Shown piece by piece: positions 1 to 12,645 of a stretch of 64,000 nucleotides of DNA (within the stretch, counting starts at the first letter, position 1; every line of letters begins with the position of its first letter). The DNA comes from Mytilus edulis (lineage: Eukaryota; Mollusca; Bivalvia; Mytilida; Mytilidae). The notes beneath the pieces are model-generated. The model was not told the DNA's origin. It did not search any database and worked only from the letters and a program-made list of their open reading frames with translations. The translations under genes were made by a program, and so were the position numbers. Where the stretch lies: NCBI RefSeq assembly GCF_963676685.1, contig NC_092346.1:78011821-78075820 (forward strand), given 5' to 3'.

Positions 1-2754
1 GTGAAAGAGTATATATAAATGATTTGTTTTGAAATTTGTGTAACATTAACGTCAAAATTGGTTGAATATGAAGCTCTGTGTATAGCTTTGCTTTACAGAA
101 GTAAAAATTAATGCAACCGGAGAAAAAGGGGGGTTAAAGTTATAAAAACAAAACGTCTATTAGAAATAGGTAAAACACCCCATCCTACATATACAGATGA
201 CTAAATGAGAAACAATTGACTATGATGTTTACAAGTATTCCAAAAATAAAATATGGGAGAGGGTTATGTACAGCACAGATGTATTTTACAAACAAACAAC
301 AAACAAAAAAGGCGTGAGAAACCAAAGGGACATTATAAAATAAAGACAAGCTGACAACACCATTGCAAAAACACGAAAAAAGAACAAATGCAAATAAAAA
401 ATTATGATCGAAGCTGTATTAACTACTACGTTGAATGGTCTCCTGTGGTTTAAGCCCACCAACCACGGCAAGGTCATAGACCATACGGCAGGGTTTTTTT
501 TACATATCTTTCCCCACTAGATAGATTATTACTATATTTCCAACGATTTCAAAATTGAGTAGATGTTATATTTATTGTTTAGAAAAGATACTGGACTGCT
601 TAATTTTCATTCAATAGCTAGAAATGAATCATAAGTTACAAAAAGAAAAATGAAAGCTTATACATCTACATCTTCGTAGTCATCAATGTTTCTAACTGCA
701 ACCAGATGAGTATTTGCATTTTAATAAATGTTATTTGCCTGACATGAGCATAAATCTGTACATGATAGATTTTGTTCGAAACAAATGCAAATTTAATCTT
801 GTAGAAATTCATATGACGTCTGACCTTCGAGATAGAAAGGAACAAGTCATTCTTCTTTTCCCATCCTAACTTAAGAGGAGAATGTAGTATAGTTTTGCTA
901 TATGGGAAGACATCAAATTTATGTCTGGAGTGAAGCTCTTATTACATATTGTTTAAAAGTAAATTTACAAGGATGAATTTGACAAGGGAGAAATTATAAA
1001 TTGTAAAATTGACAATGGAAATGGGGAATGTACCAAATGGACCACAACCCGACCATAGAACAGACAATTTTAGACAATATTACGCCCAATTTGTCTAGGG
1101 CACAATTATCTATTTTGATTTTTAACTTGTGATCATTCAGCGTAACAACAAGATCTCGAGCTGCGTCCATAGATTCATCGATGTCACAATCAGAAAGGTT
1201 TGACACATCGGAAAAATCATCTGGATTTTCCTTTAAGACTAAAAAACAGCGCGCTTACCGATCCTAAACAGGGATGACGTTGTATCGCATTATGTTAAAA
1301 CGTGTGCGCCTGGTAGAATGTTACAGATGGCAAACCCGAGACTTTTACATATTTCGTGGACAGGCATATAGCGGCAAAATCTTGTGTGCAAGTTATAGTG
1401 CCTGTTTGAAAACATAGCTCATGCGTATGCTGCATGGAGGGGAAGTAATGAATGCATAAGATCAGAACATCTGTATCTTGTAACTTTATTATTATCATAC
1501 CCTATATGCCTTTTACACCGAACTCTTTATCTACATGAATAGCCTGTAAAATCATGCGGGTATCTACTTCATCGGTACTACAAAATGATACTCCTTCTGA
1601 GCAGAATTGGGGTCCTTGGAAAAGCTAGCTAGATAAATGACGCTTGAAATATATTAAATATACATGATCTTTCCGTGTTCCCAGACCATCGATAAAGCTT
1701 TTGTTTGTGCTAATTTCTCGCATATTAATAAGCAATTCAGTTATTTTAAAAGAACCCTGACATATAACACACGTATTTCATTCCTACTTTGTTTAGGGCT
1801 TGATGGGCATAGTTTAACAGGACTATGTGCCATATTCCGGGTCTGAAACGTGATTTGATTTGTAAATTACAATTATAACAAAAATCAATTCAAAAAAACA
1901 ATTAAAAATATAAAAACCAACAAAAAACATATTTCCTAAAACAAAACAACGATCTATAACTCGACTATTCAAAAGATACATATCGACCATACAACAAGTA
2001 AAAAAAGTTTGAATCAAGGCAGAATTATCACTAAATTTGTGTTTTAAATTGCTATTTTCGTTTCACCGATTAACATTACACGAAATATATTTGGCACACA
2101 TATGAACCATGTCTTATTGATGAAATCAGAGTAAAACTCTTGTGAAAGTTACATGCAATAAATTTTCTTTCGTTCAAATTGTGACAAATTTCAGCTAAAA
2201 AAAATAGTCTTACAAAGATCATGAAATACCTACACTTAAATTATATAAATCTTTTCAGCTTTTGTTATATGATAAATTTAATTATTAAGCTAGATAATCA
2301 GTATCATTTGAACAAATAACACAGAAAGCAATAATTTTATTTTTCGTGTTGAAGATGGCCTGTATGAGTAGGTATTTTTGTGTACCCTTAGAAAGCACAT
2401 AATTTAAAAAAAAACGTTACCACGGTAGCTTACGACGACATTCATGATTGGAAAATATAATGATTTTCCAATAGTTTGCATATAAATATAGCCGTGTGTT
2501 ATCCGTTAACTTAAACACGTTAACTAGACGTCTTTTTCGATACCAAGCACCCTACTAACAGTGATGACAATTTTACCTATTATGTCTGTTTTGTTCACGC
2601 ATCGTTGTAACTATAATAGAATTTCATGCGACTGTCATACAAGTGAGAGGTTTAGCTCTATAAAACCAGGTTCAATCCACCATTTTCTACATTTGAAAAT
2701 GTGTGTTCCAAGTCAGGAATATGACAGTTGTTGTCCATTAGTTTGATGTGTTTT
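1..2754. other. No gene recognised; AT-rich with repeat fragments
   Basis: No reading frame here resembles a known protein and the short ORFs have no motif. Only two repeat pieces stand out. One is a fragment at about 291-480 of the mussel repeat whose better copy lies at 40310-40545. The other, at about 1012-1070 in minus orientation, belongs to the family whose full copy is at 17400-17735 (it carries 'aatggaaatggggaatgt'). Confidence 0.6.
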
Positions 2755-4700
2755 GTCATTAAGGTATTTCCCCTACGTGGGGAAAGACCTTACTGTTTTT
2801 CTAATGTTTTTTTTCCAACATTTTTTCTAAATGCCCTCCCCCCGTTTCTATTGATGTCATCAAGACCAAATATGGACCATCGATAGATCTCATCATGAGG
2901 TATTACCAGATGAGGCTGTGTAGGATTTCATCATCCCCTTTAGAAGTTATCTCCCTTTTATTGATTTTTTTCAACATGGCCCCCTCGTTGTTTTTAAAGA
3001 TAGCATGACCTTATTTGAACAAAAGTTAGATCTCATCATGATGTGTTACCATATGAGGCTGCTAAGGATTTCATCATTCCCTATGAGAGTTATATCCCCT
3101 TGAAGCAATTTCTTTCTTTTGCATTTTTCTCAAAAAGTATTCAAGATGGAATCGATTTGAAAACGGCAACATGTACAAGACCAGATGGCAATGTTAATAA
3201 ACATATACAATCATTTTGTTGTTAACCGTTTTTCCCTTGAAAAAATATACACAATTTTTGAAAAATTGTATCCCGAGAACCGGAAGTCGTAAAGACTTGG
3301 GACCTATACCAATAATCTTAAGTTCATGTGACCTTTAATTTGCACCCAAGGTCAAAGGTCACCGAGTGCAAAAATAAATTACGCTGCAATTTCAAGCTTT
3401 CATATTAAAAAAACGATAAGAGTTTGCTGCATACTTACAGCGTATAAAATGTTCCTCTCGACGAGCTCTACATTTTATACACTGAGCTCAAAAGAGTCCG
3501 ACTGTCTGTTCAAAAGTTACGACGGGATGATTCTTAAAAGTATAGTATTGTGTGTATATCTTTTTAAAGGTAACAGATATCAACCTACTATAAACCGCAA
3601 AGATGATCAGTAGTTCAAGACCTTCAATTTGAGGTCAATGTCAGGTCATGATGAAATTTCACCTTGACCTTCACAATATACTATGACCTTGACCTTGTGA
3701 TCTTTGAAAGGTCAAGTGGTCCTGAGTTGAATGGTGATAGTCCCATGTCTCTACGACTTCCGGTTCTTAAGTTTTGTATTGCATCATATATTTGATGATT
3801 AATTGTGACCTTGGTGAACTTTGAAATTGTCCCAATTCTTTTTCTATATTGTTGTCTTTCAAATGTAGATCATTTATCATTTAACAGATTTGAGATATCT
3901 ATTGTCGTTTTAAAGATAATGCAGTTTGAAGTTTTGCGAGCGGAGGCATGTATTTCTGAATCATCAAGAGCTTACCACTTGAAATGTGTTATAAATTGAA
4001 GAGGTTGACATAGTTATATGTTTGACCAAATATGGAAAAAAACACCAAAAAAATCAATTTGAAATTTTCAAGTTTTGCATTGACTTTGTAAGTTTCATAA
4101 CTTCTATTTATATAGTTGATATTGCATCATTATTTGCACTTTGTCAAATGGGGTCATCTGATATATCAAAATTGAAGGTCTTAATAAACTCTACTTAAAA
4201 AATGAAAATTTTAAACCCCCTTTTCATCCCAGGGGGACGGGTGGGCTCATTTAGTGCAAACATTCAAATTTCTCAGATGGTAAGGTAACTGGTTGTCGCA
4301 TATCAAATGAAAGAACATAAAGCGTACATTTCAAATTTCAAATTGACGTCTCCCAAAAATGGGTTGGATGGGGTCATTGAGTGCAAAACATAAATTTTCT
4401 TTTAAGATAGGGTTGTTGTATATCAAATGAAAGGTCATCTACTCTATGTTACATATATAATAATACCGATCTCAAAAATGTAGGCGGATGAGGTCATTAA
4501 GTGATAAAAGTGAAAAGATTCAGAAGGTATGCTTGTCGTATATCAAACGAAAGGTCGTACAAAGTACATTACGAAAACATCACTTTTACAGGAAAGACCT
4601 TTCAATTGTTTTACAAACAATTGAGATACTAGTTTGATTTTGCAATTTGATTAGGGACTTTCCGTTTTGAATTTTTCTCGGAGTTCAGTATTTTTGTGAT
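2755..4700. repeat. Non-coding interspersed repeat rich in 'accttgacctt'-type words
   Basis: The block opens with 'ggggaaagaccttactg' and closes with 'ggaaagacctttcaattg'. Inside are several divergent internal repeats: 'atctcatcatgaggtattac' recurs near 2890 and 3035, and 'tatcaaatgaaaggtc' recurs near 4300, 4420 and 4540. It also has runs of 'gaccttgacctt' around 3655-3700. No coding frame is maintained. The composition fits a divergent tandem/interspersed mollusc repeat. Its exact ends are uncertain. Confidence 0.5.
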
Positions 4701-4737
4701 TTTACTTTTTGCTGTGTGTTTGTTTATTCAACATTTT

Positions 4738-5402
4738 CTGGAGGTATAGGGGAGGGTTGAGATCTCACAAAACAATTTAACCCCGTCGCATTTGGGTGTC
4801 TATCCCACATCAAGAACCTCTAGCCTGTGTACGTGTTGTATGTGTTTGTATCGACTGCGACGAGAGTCGCAGAATGCGAGACATACGTTGTGTAGGTATA
4901 ACTATCAGACGACAAGGCTCACCTGACCTCGACCTCATTTCATGGATCAATGATCAAGGTTAAATTAGGTGATTAATTCTGTTTCTCAGATATTATTAGT
5001 AATAGGTCATTTTTATTTGATGTATGGAATGATTGTAAGGTGAACATGTTGGTCTAGCAGTATCATCTGACTTTTGCCCTTGTTCATCTATCTATACGAT
5101 ACTTGTAGTAAAACCAATATCATTAATACTTTCAACATAAATCAATGATCATTAAAGCAGGCCAGACAATTTAGTATGGGAATTCTTGTTTTGAAGTTTG
5201 TATTCCTCGGAGTTAATTGTAGCGTTCAATTCACTGAATTAGTATAATTATTGTTTAATGGCAAGGTGACGCATGCATCTGTGTGCTGAATTATCTCGTT
5301 GCGTTGAATACCCATTGGTGGCCTTGAGCTGTATTTTGCTTTTAAAAATTTGGTCGTGTTATTATCTCCTTGACACATTCACCATTTCCTTTCTCTACTC
5401 TA
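4738..5402 (+). repeat. Mussel repeat family A, copy split by a ~330-bp insertion
   Basis: The left part (about 4738-4855) matches the start of the copy at 17400-17735 ('ggagggttgagatctca'). The right part (about 5185-5402) matches its end ('acccattggtggcc', 'ttgacacattcacc'). The intervening ~330 bp contain another repeat type ('ctcacctgacctcgacctca'), so this looks like nested insertion into an older copy. Confidence 0.55.
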
Positions 5403-5934
5403 TTTAAAACGTCATTAAAATTGAACTATGCTGCGAATCAAACTTTTTGTAGGCTATACAGGAACTTATCCACAGCAAACATTATACTTCAAAAGGAAAC
5501 ATGTGCTTTGAAGATAAAACAAAAGATCATTTAACTAAACTAATCAACCAGTAAAGTTTTATTTAAGCCGCTATCATTAAGTTAAGAATTCCATGAAACA
5601 GAATTCCGGTCATCATTACCGGTTTTTCTTAAGTCATGGAAGGAACGCAAACATTGTTGCTGGCAATGATTAATAAGAAAGAATGATTTTCCCCCGACGT
5701 AGTCGATCATATAGTTTAGAATTGTCCGCCATTGATCTTTTGTTGCTAACAAGGCATGGACATTTTTTGTGATCGGTTTTCTAATTGGATGAAAATGTCA
5801 CGTTTATTATTCGGACATTTGTTTGTTTTATAGAATTTGTTGTGATTTACAGCGGGAGATAATTTTTATCTCAGATATCTATATTTAAACTATCTTATTA
5901 CAAGAGTGCACACACTGAAATGTCTCGCCTTCTT

Positions 5935-7560
5935 TACTAATCATAGATATATGAACCATGCCAGGCAGACATGTACAGCTAACAAAGCTTCCATACAACA
6001 AATATGGTTGACCTACTATATAGCTACTTATAGTTTAAGAAAAATATACCAAAACACAAAATCTTAACACTGCAAGAATTGAGGTCATGGTCAAATAAAA
6101 ACCTGCAGGACTGACATATATACTGAGCCAAAAAAGTTTAACAACAAAAATGTGAAATTTTATTTTATTACAAAATCATAACAACATATAATTTTAATAA
6201 TTACAAAACGGAATTATGACATGTCAGAAGCAACATGAATGTTTATCACTCACATTGCCTAGGATTTTTTTTGTATGGAGCGCGGGAGGGTCAAAATGCG
6301 GAAATGAGTATAGTGTTATTCAAAATCAATTTCTCAGCCATGTCCTCAGTGCACCAATGAAGGATTGGTAGGCACACCATCAGCTGCCCTTAGTCATGCA
6401 CCACTTTTGTGGCCGAAAAAAAAACTTGTCACGTGTTGACGTAAAGCGAAGGTAGCGCTCCTCCCCTGACGATAGTTTTTTGGTCTACGAGATATCGACC
6501 TATCCTGTGCAGTTGCAATTTGTCGATATCTGTTCGTTAGTCTCTAAACTGTTGCCTTATGCACATTAAATCGAGCCGCGATGTCAGCAACAATCATTCT
6601 GGCAACAACCATTCCAAGAGCTTTCTTATGGTCATTTTAGGGGAGGCCTGGTTGACGCCCCATGCAATATTTTTAAAGGTGTATGTGTTTTTCTTATCAA
6701 TGGTGTGTTTCTGAACGTTATTGAAAAAGAAATTTTTGATATCGTTTTAAAAGTACCGGTAGAGAAGGTAAAACATCAATTACACGTGCGAAGCTGAAAT
6801 GGCGCGAAATCGATTATCAGGGGAAATACGACTGTTTTAAATTACTTGTAAAACTAAGAATTATATCCATGATGTTAAAATATCTTTTTTCCAAAAACAA
6901 CAAAATTTTACAATTTTAAAAAAAAAGTGTTGCTAAACTTTTTTGGCTCAGTACAGATCATAATATATTTCCATACACCAAATATAGTTGACCTTTGGCA
7001 TATAATATTAGATAAAAAGACCAAAACTTAAAAACTTAACTTTAACCACTGAATCATGAAAATGAGGTCAAGGTCAGATGACATCTGCCCGCTAGACATG
7101 TACACCTTACAATCATTCCATACAACAAATATAGTAGACCTATTGCATAAAGTATGAGAAAAACAGACCAAAACACAAAAACATAACTATAACCACTGAA
7201 CCATGAAAATGAGGTCAAGGTCAGATGACACCTGCCAGTTGGACATGTACACCTTCCAGTCCTTCCATACACCAAATATACTAGCCCTATTGCTTATAGT
7301 ATCTGAGATATGGACTTAACCACCAAAATTTAACTTTGTTCACTGATCCATGAAATGAGGTCGAGATCAAGTGAAAACTATCTGACGGGAATGAGGACCT
7401 TGCAAGGTACGCTCATACCAAATATAGTTATCCTATTACTTATAATAAGAGAGAATTCAACATTACAAAAATTCTGAACTTTTTTTCAAGTGGTTACTGA
7501 ACCATGAAAATGAGGTCAATGACATTGGACATGTGACTGACGGAAACTTTGTAACATGAG
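5935..7560. repeat. Divergent ~150-bp tandem repeat array, interrupted
   Basis: Units share 'atgaggtcaaggtcagatga', 'gacatgtacacctt' and 'ccatacaccaaatatag'. One unit is at 5940-6122 and about four more lie between 6952 and 7560. A Tc1-like element (6123-6951) sits between them and accounts for the gap. There is no coding potential; the frames over it simply echo the repeat. Confidence 0.65.
6123..6951 (-). mobile_element. Defective Tc1/mariner-type transposon
   Basis: The ends are inverted repeats beginning CTGAGCCAAAAAAGTTTA. The right arm is the near-exact reverse complement, and both ends are flanked by TA (6121-6122 and 6952-6953), the usual Tc1/mariner target duplication. On the minus strand about 6630-6420 reads as a degraded helix-turn-helix region ('VADIAARFNVHKATV' then a stop, 'RLTNRYRQ'), typical of Tc1 transposase N-termini. 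The DDE catalytic part is missing and there are stops, so the copy is non-autonomous. At 829 bp it is about half the usual length. Confidence 0.7.
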
Positions 7561-7621
7561 GCATCTATATACAGAGTATGAAGCATCCAGGTCTTTCACC
7601 TTCTAAAATATAAACCTTTTA

Positions 7622-9656
7622 CAGTGAGTTGACTGTTAGTGTTGCTCTCCACCAATTGCAACTCATTCAAAATTTTGACCAAATTGCAATTTGTTTTTTA
7701 AAATCAAATTGTTCAACTGGTCAAGAAATTTGAACCAACTGCTGTAGAAAACCACAGCCAAGTCATGAAAGTGCAAGGTGATAAAATAAAACATACTTAC
7801 AATCCTATAAGACTTTAACTCCACTTTAATGATGTTGTGGTAAAATTAGTTTATCAGTTTGTATAGTTATATTGTATTCATTTCCATGCTGAAGGGGAAC
7901 TGTTTATTTTTGAATTGCTATTAAATTGTCCAAACTAAGCTTTCATATAGTTTTTCTTTCTAAAAGTATTCTATATTTATAAGAATCAGATATCATTTTA
8001 AATAAAACATCATATAATTCAGTAAAATATGTGTGAAATAACAATATGCTATTGATAAATTTTCAGGGGAGATAACCTCAAATATTATTCTTTTGAATAA
8101 AGACTTTTTGAAAGAAAAGTTATTATCTCCCCCATGGAAACTTCCTACAAACATATATTGCAATTTTACACATATTAACTGAATATGAAATGTTTTAATT
8201 CACATAATGTCTGATTCTTATAAATACTAGAATACACCCGTGATATCGCAGGTCCGTGACTGAATTAAAGTATATAACTATGCGCAAGCCTTATTTTAGT
8301 ATTAGTATTGTCATTTGATAAAGTCATGCCGATTATAAAATACACAGTTTTCTCCGCTTTCAAATCTTTCTGTTTGAACCCGTCGAACCCGAACTTATCA
8401 ATTATTGATAATATTAATTATTTGGAAAACAAAAGGTCCTGGAATGGAGTACTTTTTAATCTACAGCATTGTCCTATATTAGTCATAAATAAAGTTGAAT
8501 TCTTTGATTCGCTGTTTTACGTCATGCCCGCTAACAAATTGAAAACTGTACCTATACACCTTATTTTAGTCCAGATTTTTAGTATTCGTATTGTTATCTT
8601 AGAAAGTCTAACTGATTAAAATACTACAATAGGTAACAATTTGACAATTCAGTAGTGTCAACCCTGTGATTATGACCCGTGTAATACTATATAACATATT
8701 AATCCTGAATACACCGTTTGGTGGTGCGCCTGTCAGATGCGGAACGTACAGATAAGGTAATCGGTAACAGGTGAATATACTATTGGTATCGGTATCGGAC
8801 TCGACCCGGAACTTCTTAATTATTGGCAATATTAATTACGTGGAAAACAAAAGGGCCTGGAGTGGTGTAATTTTTAATCTACACCTTTGTACTATATTAG
8901 TTATATATAAAGTTGAATTTTTTTATTCGTCGTTCTTATGTGATGACGGCTGATAAATTGGACCTCGTAATTTTAGTATTATAGATAGAATACTTTTAGA
9001 AAGAAAAACTATATGAAAGCTTAGTTTGGACAATTTAATAGCAATTCAAAAAAAGTATTCTATATTTATAAGAATCAGACATTATGTGAATTAAAACATT
9101 TCATATTCTGTAAAATATGTGTAAAATTGCAATATATGTTTGTAGGAAGTTTCCATGGGGGAGATACTAACTTTTCTTTCAAAAAGTCTTTATTCAAAAG
9201 AATAATATTTTAGGTTATCTCCCCTGAAAATTTATCAATAGCATATTGTTATTTCACACATATTTTACTGAATTATATGATGTTTTATTTAAAATGATAT
9301 CTGATTCTTATAAATATAGAATACTTTTAGAAAGAAAAACTATATGAAAGCTTAGTTTGGACAATTTAATAGCAATTCAAAAATAAACAGTTCCCCTTCA
9401 GCATGGAAATGAATATAATATAACTATACAAACTGATAAACTAATTTTATCACAACATCATTAAAGTGGAGTTAAAGTCTTATAGGATTGTAAGTATATT
9501 TTATTTCATCACCTTGCACTTTCACATTTTGACTGAACAATTTGTTCAATTTTCTGACCAGTTGAACAATTTGGTTAAATAAAACAAATTGCAATTTGGT
9601 CAAAATTTTGAATGAGTTGCAATTGGTGGAGAGCAACACTAACAGTCAACTCACTG
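7622..9656. mobile_element. 2.0-kb non-coding element with ~600-bp terminal inverted repeats
   Basis: The left arm (7622 to about 8237) and the right arm (about 9045-9656) are inverted copies of each other over some 600 bp. Both start CAGTGAGTTGACTGTTAGTG and are flanked by TA (7620-7621 and 9657-9658), which suggests a Tc1/mariner-related element. The centre holds a ~170-bp direct duplication (about 8390-8550 and 8790-8960). A third short copy of an arm segment lies at about 8988-9045. No transposase is visible, so it is non-autonomous. Confidence 0.7.
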
Positions 9657-9664
9657 TAAGAAGT

Positions 9665-9740
9665 TAGCTAACGCCGCCGCCGGATCACTATCCCTATGTC
9701 GAGCTTTCTGCAACAAAAGTTGCAGGCTCGACAACAATGG
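9665..9740. repeat. Short interspersed repeat with a hairpin
   Basis: The stretch 'cgagctttctgcaac' followed by 'aaaagttgcaggctcg' forms a stem-loop. It lies immediately next to the right end of the 2-kb inverted-repeat element. I recognise the word order as a recurrent mussel genomic repeat, but its class is unknown to me. Confidence 0.4.
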
Positions 9741-9998
9741 TACAATTAATTTATTATTGATAAATAGCATTTTACGACAAAAGCAGTATTCATTAATAGA
9801 AACTGTTGAAACAATTCTAGAATGCATCCATCCATGCTTTACTGTTCATGAATGTTTACGACCTATGCTTTAACTGTTTAAGCGTTGTCTGCATATGTAT
9901 GGCTATCTGCATGAAATTGTTTTTGTTGTTTTCTTTGGGTTTTTTTATGGCTATTGTTTCAGAGCAGTTGGGATGAATGTGGTTGGTATTAAAGGCTT

Positions 9999-10377
9999 TA
10001 TAATTCTGGTACCTTTGATTAACTATTTAAACCACTGGGTCGATGCCACTGCTAGTGGACGTTTCGTCCCCGAGGGTATCACCAGCCCAGTAGTCAGCAC
10101 TTCGGTGTTGACATGGATATCAATTATATAGTCATTTTTAAAAAGTTCCTGGTACAAAACTTTGAACTGTTCGAAAAACTAAGAATTTTCTCATCCAAGG
10201 AATAGATTACCTTAGCCGTATTTAGACTTTTGTGGGAATTTGGGGTCCTCAATGCTCTTCAACTTTGTTCTTGTTTGGCTTTATAACTATTTTGATCTGA
10301 GCGTCACTGATGAGTCTTATGTAGACGAAACGCGCGACTATCGTATTAAATTATAATCATGGTACCTTTGATAGCTA
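9999..10377. repeat. 353-bp repeat monomer carrying hammerhead-like motifs
   Basis: The word 'ggtacctttgat' with similar flanks occurs at 10008 and again at 10361, so the block is one complete monomer (353 bp) plus the start of the next. It contains a hammerhead-ribozyme-like core on the plus strand (10301-10333) and a second hammerhead-like junction on the minus strand (10031-10094). I recognise this sequence type as a common mussel repeat. The ORF at 9895-10131 runs across it but has no protein-like features. Confidence 0.6.
10301..10333 (+). ncRNA. Hammerhead ribozyme-like core lacking stem I
   Basis: Read as RNA, the order is: GCGU (stem III, 5' side), the cleavage-type triplet GUC ending at 10305, one A, the core CUGAUGA (10307-10313), stem II GUC/GAC closing a 7-nt loop (10314-10326), GAAA (10327-10330), then CGC. 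The 3' ACGC (10330-10333) pairs with the 5' GCGU. This is the order of a type III hammerhead with stem I missing. Without stem I it is probably inactive, or needs a partner strand. It may be a relic. Confidence 0.4.
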
Positions 10378-10439
10378 TATTGCGTTTGATATAATATTTC
10401 TTGTAACAGAACATTGAACTAACTAAATTATCATGTATT

Positions 10440-12090
10440 CTAATGGCAACATTCGCTCATCCCAAACTCAATAGGGTTTTGTTATAATAATAATAATAAA
10501 CAATACGTTTGAGTGCTCTTAACGTATTGGCGACATGGTCCTCATTCAGTCTTTCTAAAGTATTAGCTTCAATCATTCATACTGGCCTTAGTTTTTACTG
10601 AAAACCCATAATATATATTTAAAATCTCAGTATGAAGAAAATCCCAATTAAATAACATGTGATAGAATATATTATTTGTTTATGTTCTTAGGTAATCCTT
10701 TAAAACGCTCAAGCTATATAATAATACACTAAACAATTGTGGCTTATATTAGGTTTATATAGTTATAGTTATATATATAACATTGCCTAGTCCAGAAAGT
10801 TCAGCATGTTTACAGTCCATCCAAAGTCAACAACCAGGAGGATAGCCGTGTGGTATCTCTAATACAGCTTACATCAGCAATCATAGTCAAAGCCATGTTG
10901 AGTAAGGTGTGAATGGCCTCATAAAAACGAACACTCCATACCAAATATCATCAAATCACCAATATATTGCCGATAAGAAAAAATTAAAACTGATATGCCT
11001 TCACGTACAGCTAATTAGTGTTACACGTGTTAAATCTGCTTGGTTGTTTGTATACAAAGTTAATTGTGATTCTATTGACAGCTAACATATTAATTTCAAA
11101 TATAGTTGAGATTAACTTTTTAAAACAGGTGGCCATTAAACATATTAAACATTGAGGACAAAGTGTATCCAATTCGTCTTTTAATTTATAAAACACCATT
11201 GTATAACTCTTGTATAAATTGGACATGCCATTCTCTTGTCAAATCTGTTGGGAATATAACATTGTCTAGTCCAGAAAGTTCAGCATGTTTAAAGTCCATC
11301 CAAAGTCAACAACCAGTAGGATAGCCGTGTGGTATCTCTAATACAGCTTACATCAGCAATCATGCATAGTCAAAGCCATGTTGAGTAAGAAGTGAATGGC
11401 CTCATAAAAACGAACACTCCATATCAAATATCATCAAACCACCAATATATTGCCGATAAGAAAAAATTTAAACTGATATGCCTTCACGTACAACTATTGA
11501 GTGTTACACGTGTTAAATCTGCTTGGTTTTTTGTATACAAAGTTAATTGTGATTCTATTGACAGCTTACATATTAAAATTTCAAATAAAGTTGGGATTCA
11601 CTTTTTAAAACAGGTGGCCATTAAACATATTTTAAAAACATTGAGGAGAAAGTGTATCCAATTCGTCTTTTAATTTATAAAACACCATTTTATAACTCTT
11701 GTATAAATTGGATATGCCATTCTCTTGTCAAATCTGTTGGACTTATTTCACTATGATTAGACATCCATTAGACTGTCACATACAACTGAAAATCAATGCA
11801 TGAGTCATACCCGCAACATTTGACTTTCACAAGATTAAAGTAAAAAAACAATATATTTTTACACAGAAACTTTTATAGAAATTAAAGGTTATTGATAGAT
11901 ATTAAATTATGCTAATCATAATAAAAATAAACCATTCGTTTGAGTGCTCTTACATTATTGGCGACATGGTCCTCATTCACTCTGCCTGAAGAATTAGCGT
12001 CAATTACTCATACTTGCCTTAGTTTTTACTGAAAAACAATTATATATATATAAAATCTCAGTATGAAGAAAATTCCAATTTTGGGGATTT
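10440..12090. repeat. Duplicated non-coding segments, including a ~475-bp tandem duplication
   Basis: About 10776-11251 and 11256-11741 are near-identical direct copies, both containing 'agtccagaaagttcagcatg' and 'gtggccattaaacatatt'. They differ by a few indels. The flanks are also duplicated: about 10500-10650 and 11935-12085 share 'cgtttgagtgctctta' and 'aaaatctcagtatgaagaaa'. The whole reads as A-B-B-A' in direct orientation. Frames across it are not conserved between copies, so it is non-coding. Confidence 0.65.
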
Positions 12091-12392
12091 TGAGATGTTC
12101 AGATTGATTTTTTTGCATGGGTAAAGAACCCGAAAATATTATATTTCAATACTTTGTCGACAAAATAACATAAATAGAGATATTTTCATTGGACTCTTTT
12201 TTGAGTTTGTGCGTCAACAACCCTAAGAAAACTGTGTTTAATCCTTATCATTATACTTCCAAACATATGTCATATTTTTACTATTTCGATTTAAACATTC
12301 CATAATCCCCTTGATTCCATTCATGTCTGGCTTAATTCATATAGGAATTTATGTTAAAAAAAATCACTATGTATCATTTATAGTGAGATACA

Positions 12393-12645
12393 AAGTCTTA
12401 AGGGACGACATCAAAAGATCGATGTAGGATAAACAAAACTTAAATCAAATAGTTTGGGAGTGGGGGGATTAACATTGCTGCAAGTTTAGTTAATTTAAAA
12501 TCGATTTTACTTATATATCCATATAGGTAAATCAATTTTTCCCAAATTAAGTTAAGAGGGGGGGGGGGTCAGTGAAAAAACTATGTGAATTAAGTTTTTT
12601 ATCCTACATTGAACTTTTGACTTTTGATGTCGTCCCTAAGGTTAA
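12393..12645. mobile_element. Small inverted-repeat element (MITE-like)
   Basis: The terminal word AGGGACGACATCAAAAG near 12400 recurs in reverse complement near 12620-12640. A second inverted pair, 'atgtaggataaa', lies just inside. The total is about 250 bp with no ORF. The centre has a G run (about 12557-12567). The flanks (ctta/taag) may be part of the target site. Confidence 0.5.

Noticed and set aside
8308-8953. Frames of 60-103 codons at 8308-8953
   Set aside because: They lie in the duplicated centre of the 2-kb inverted-repeat element and are not conserved between the two internal copies.
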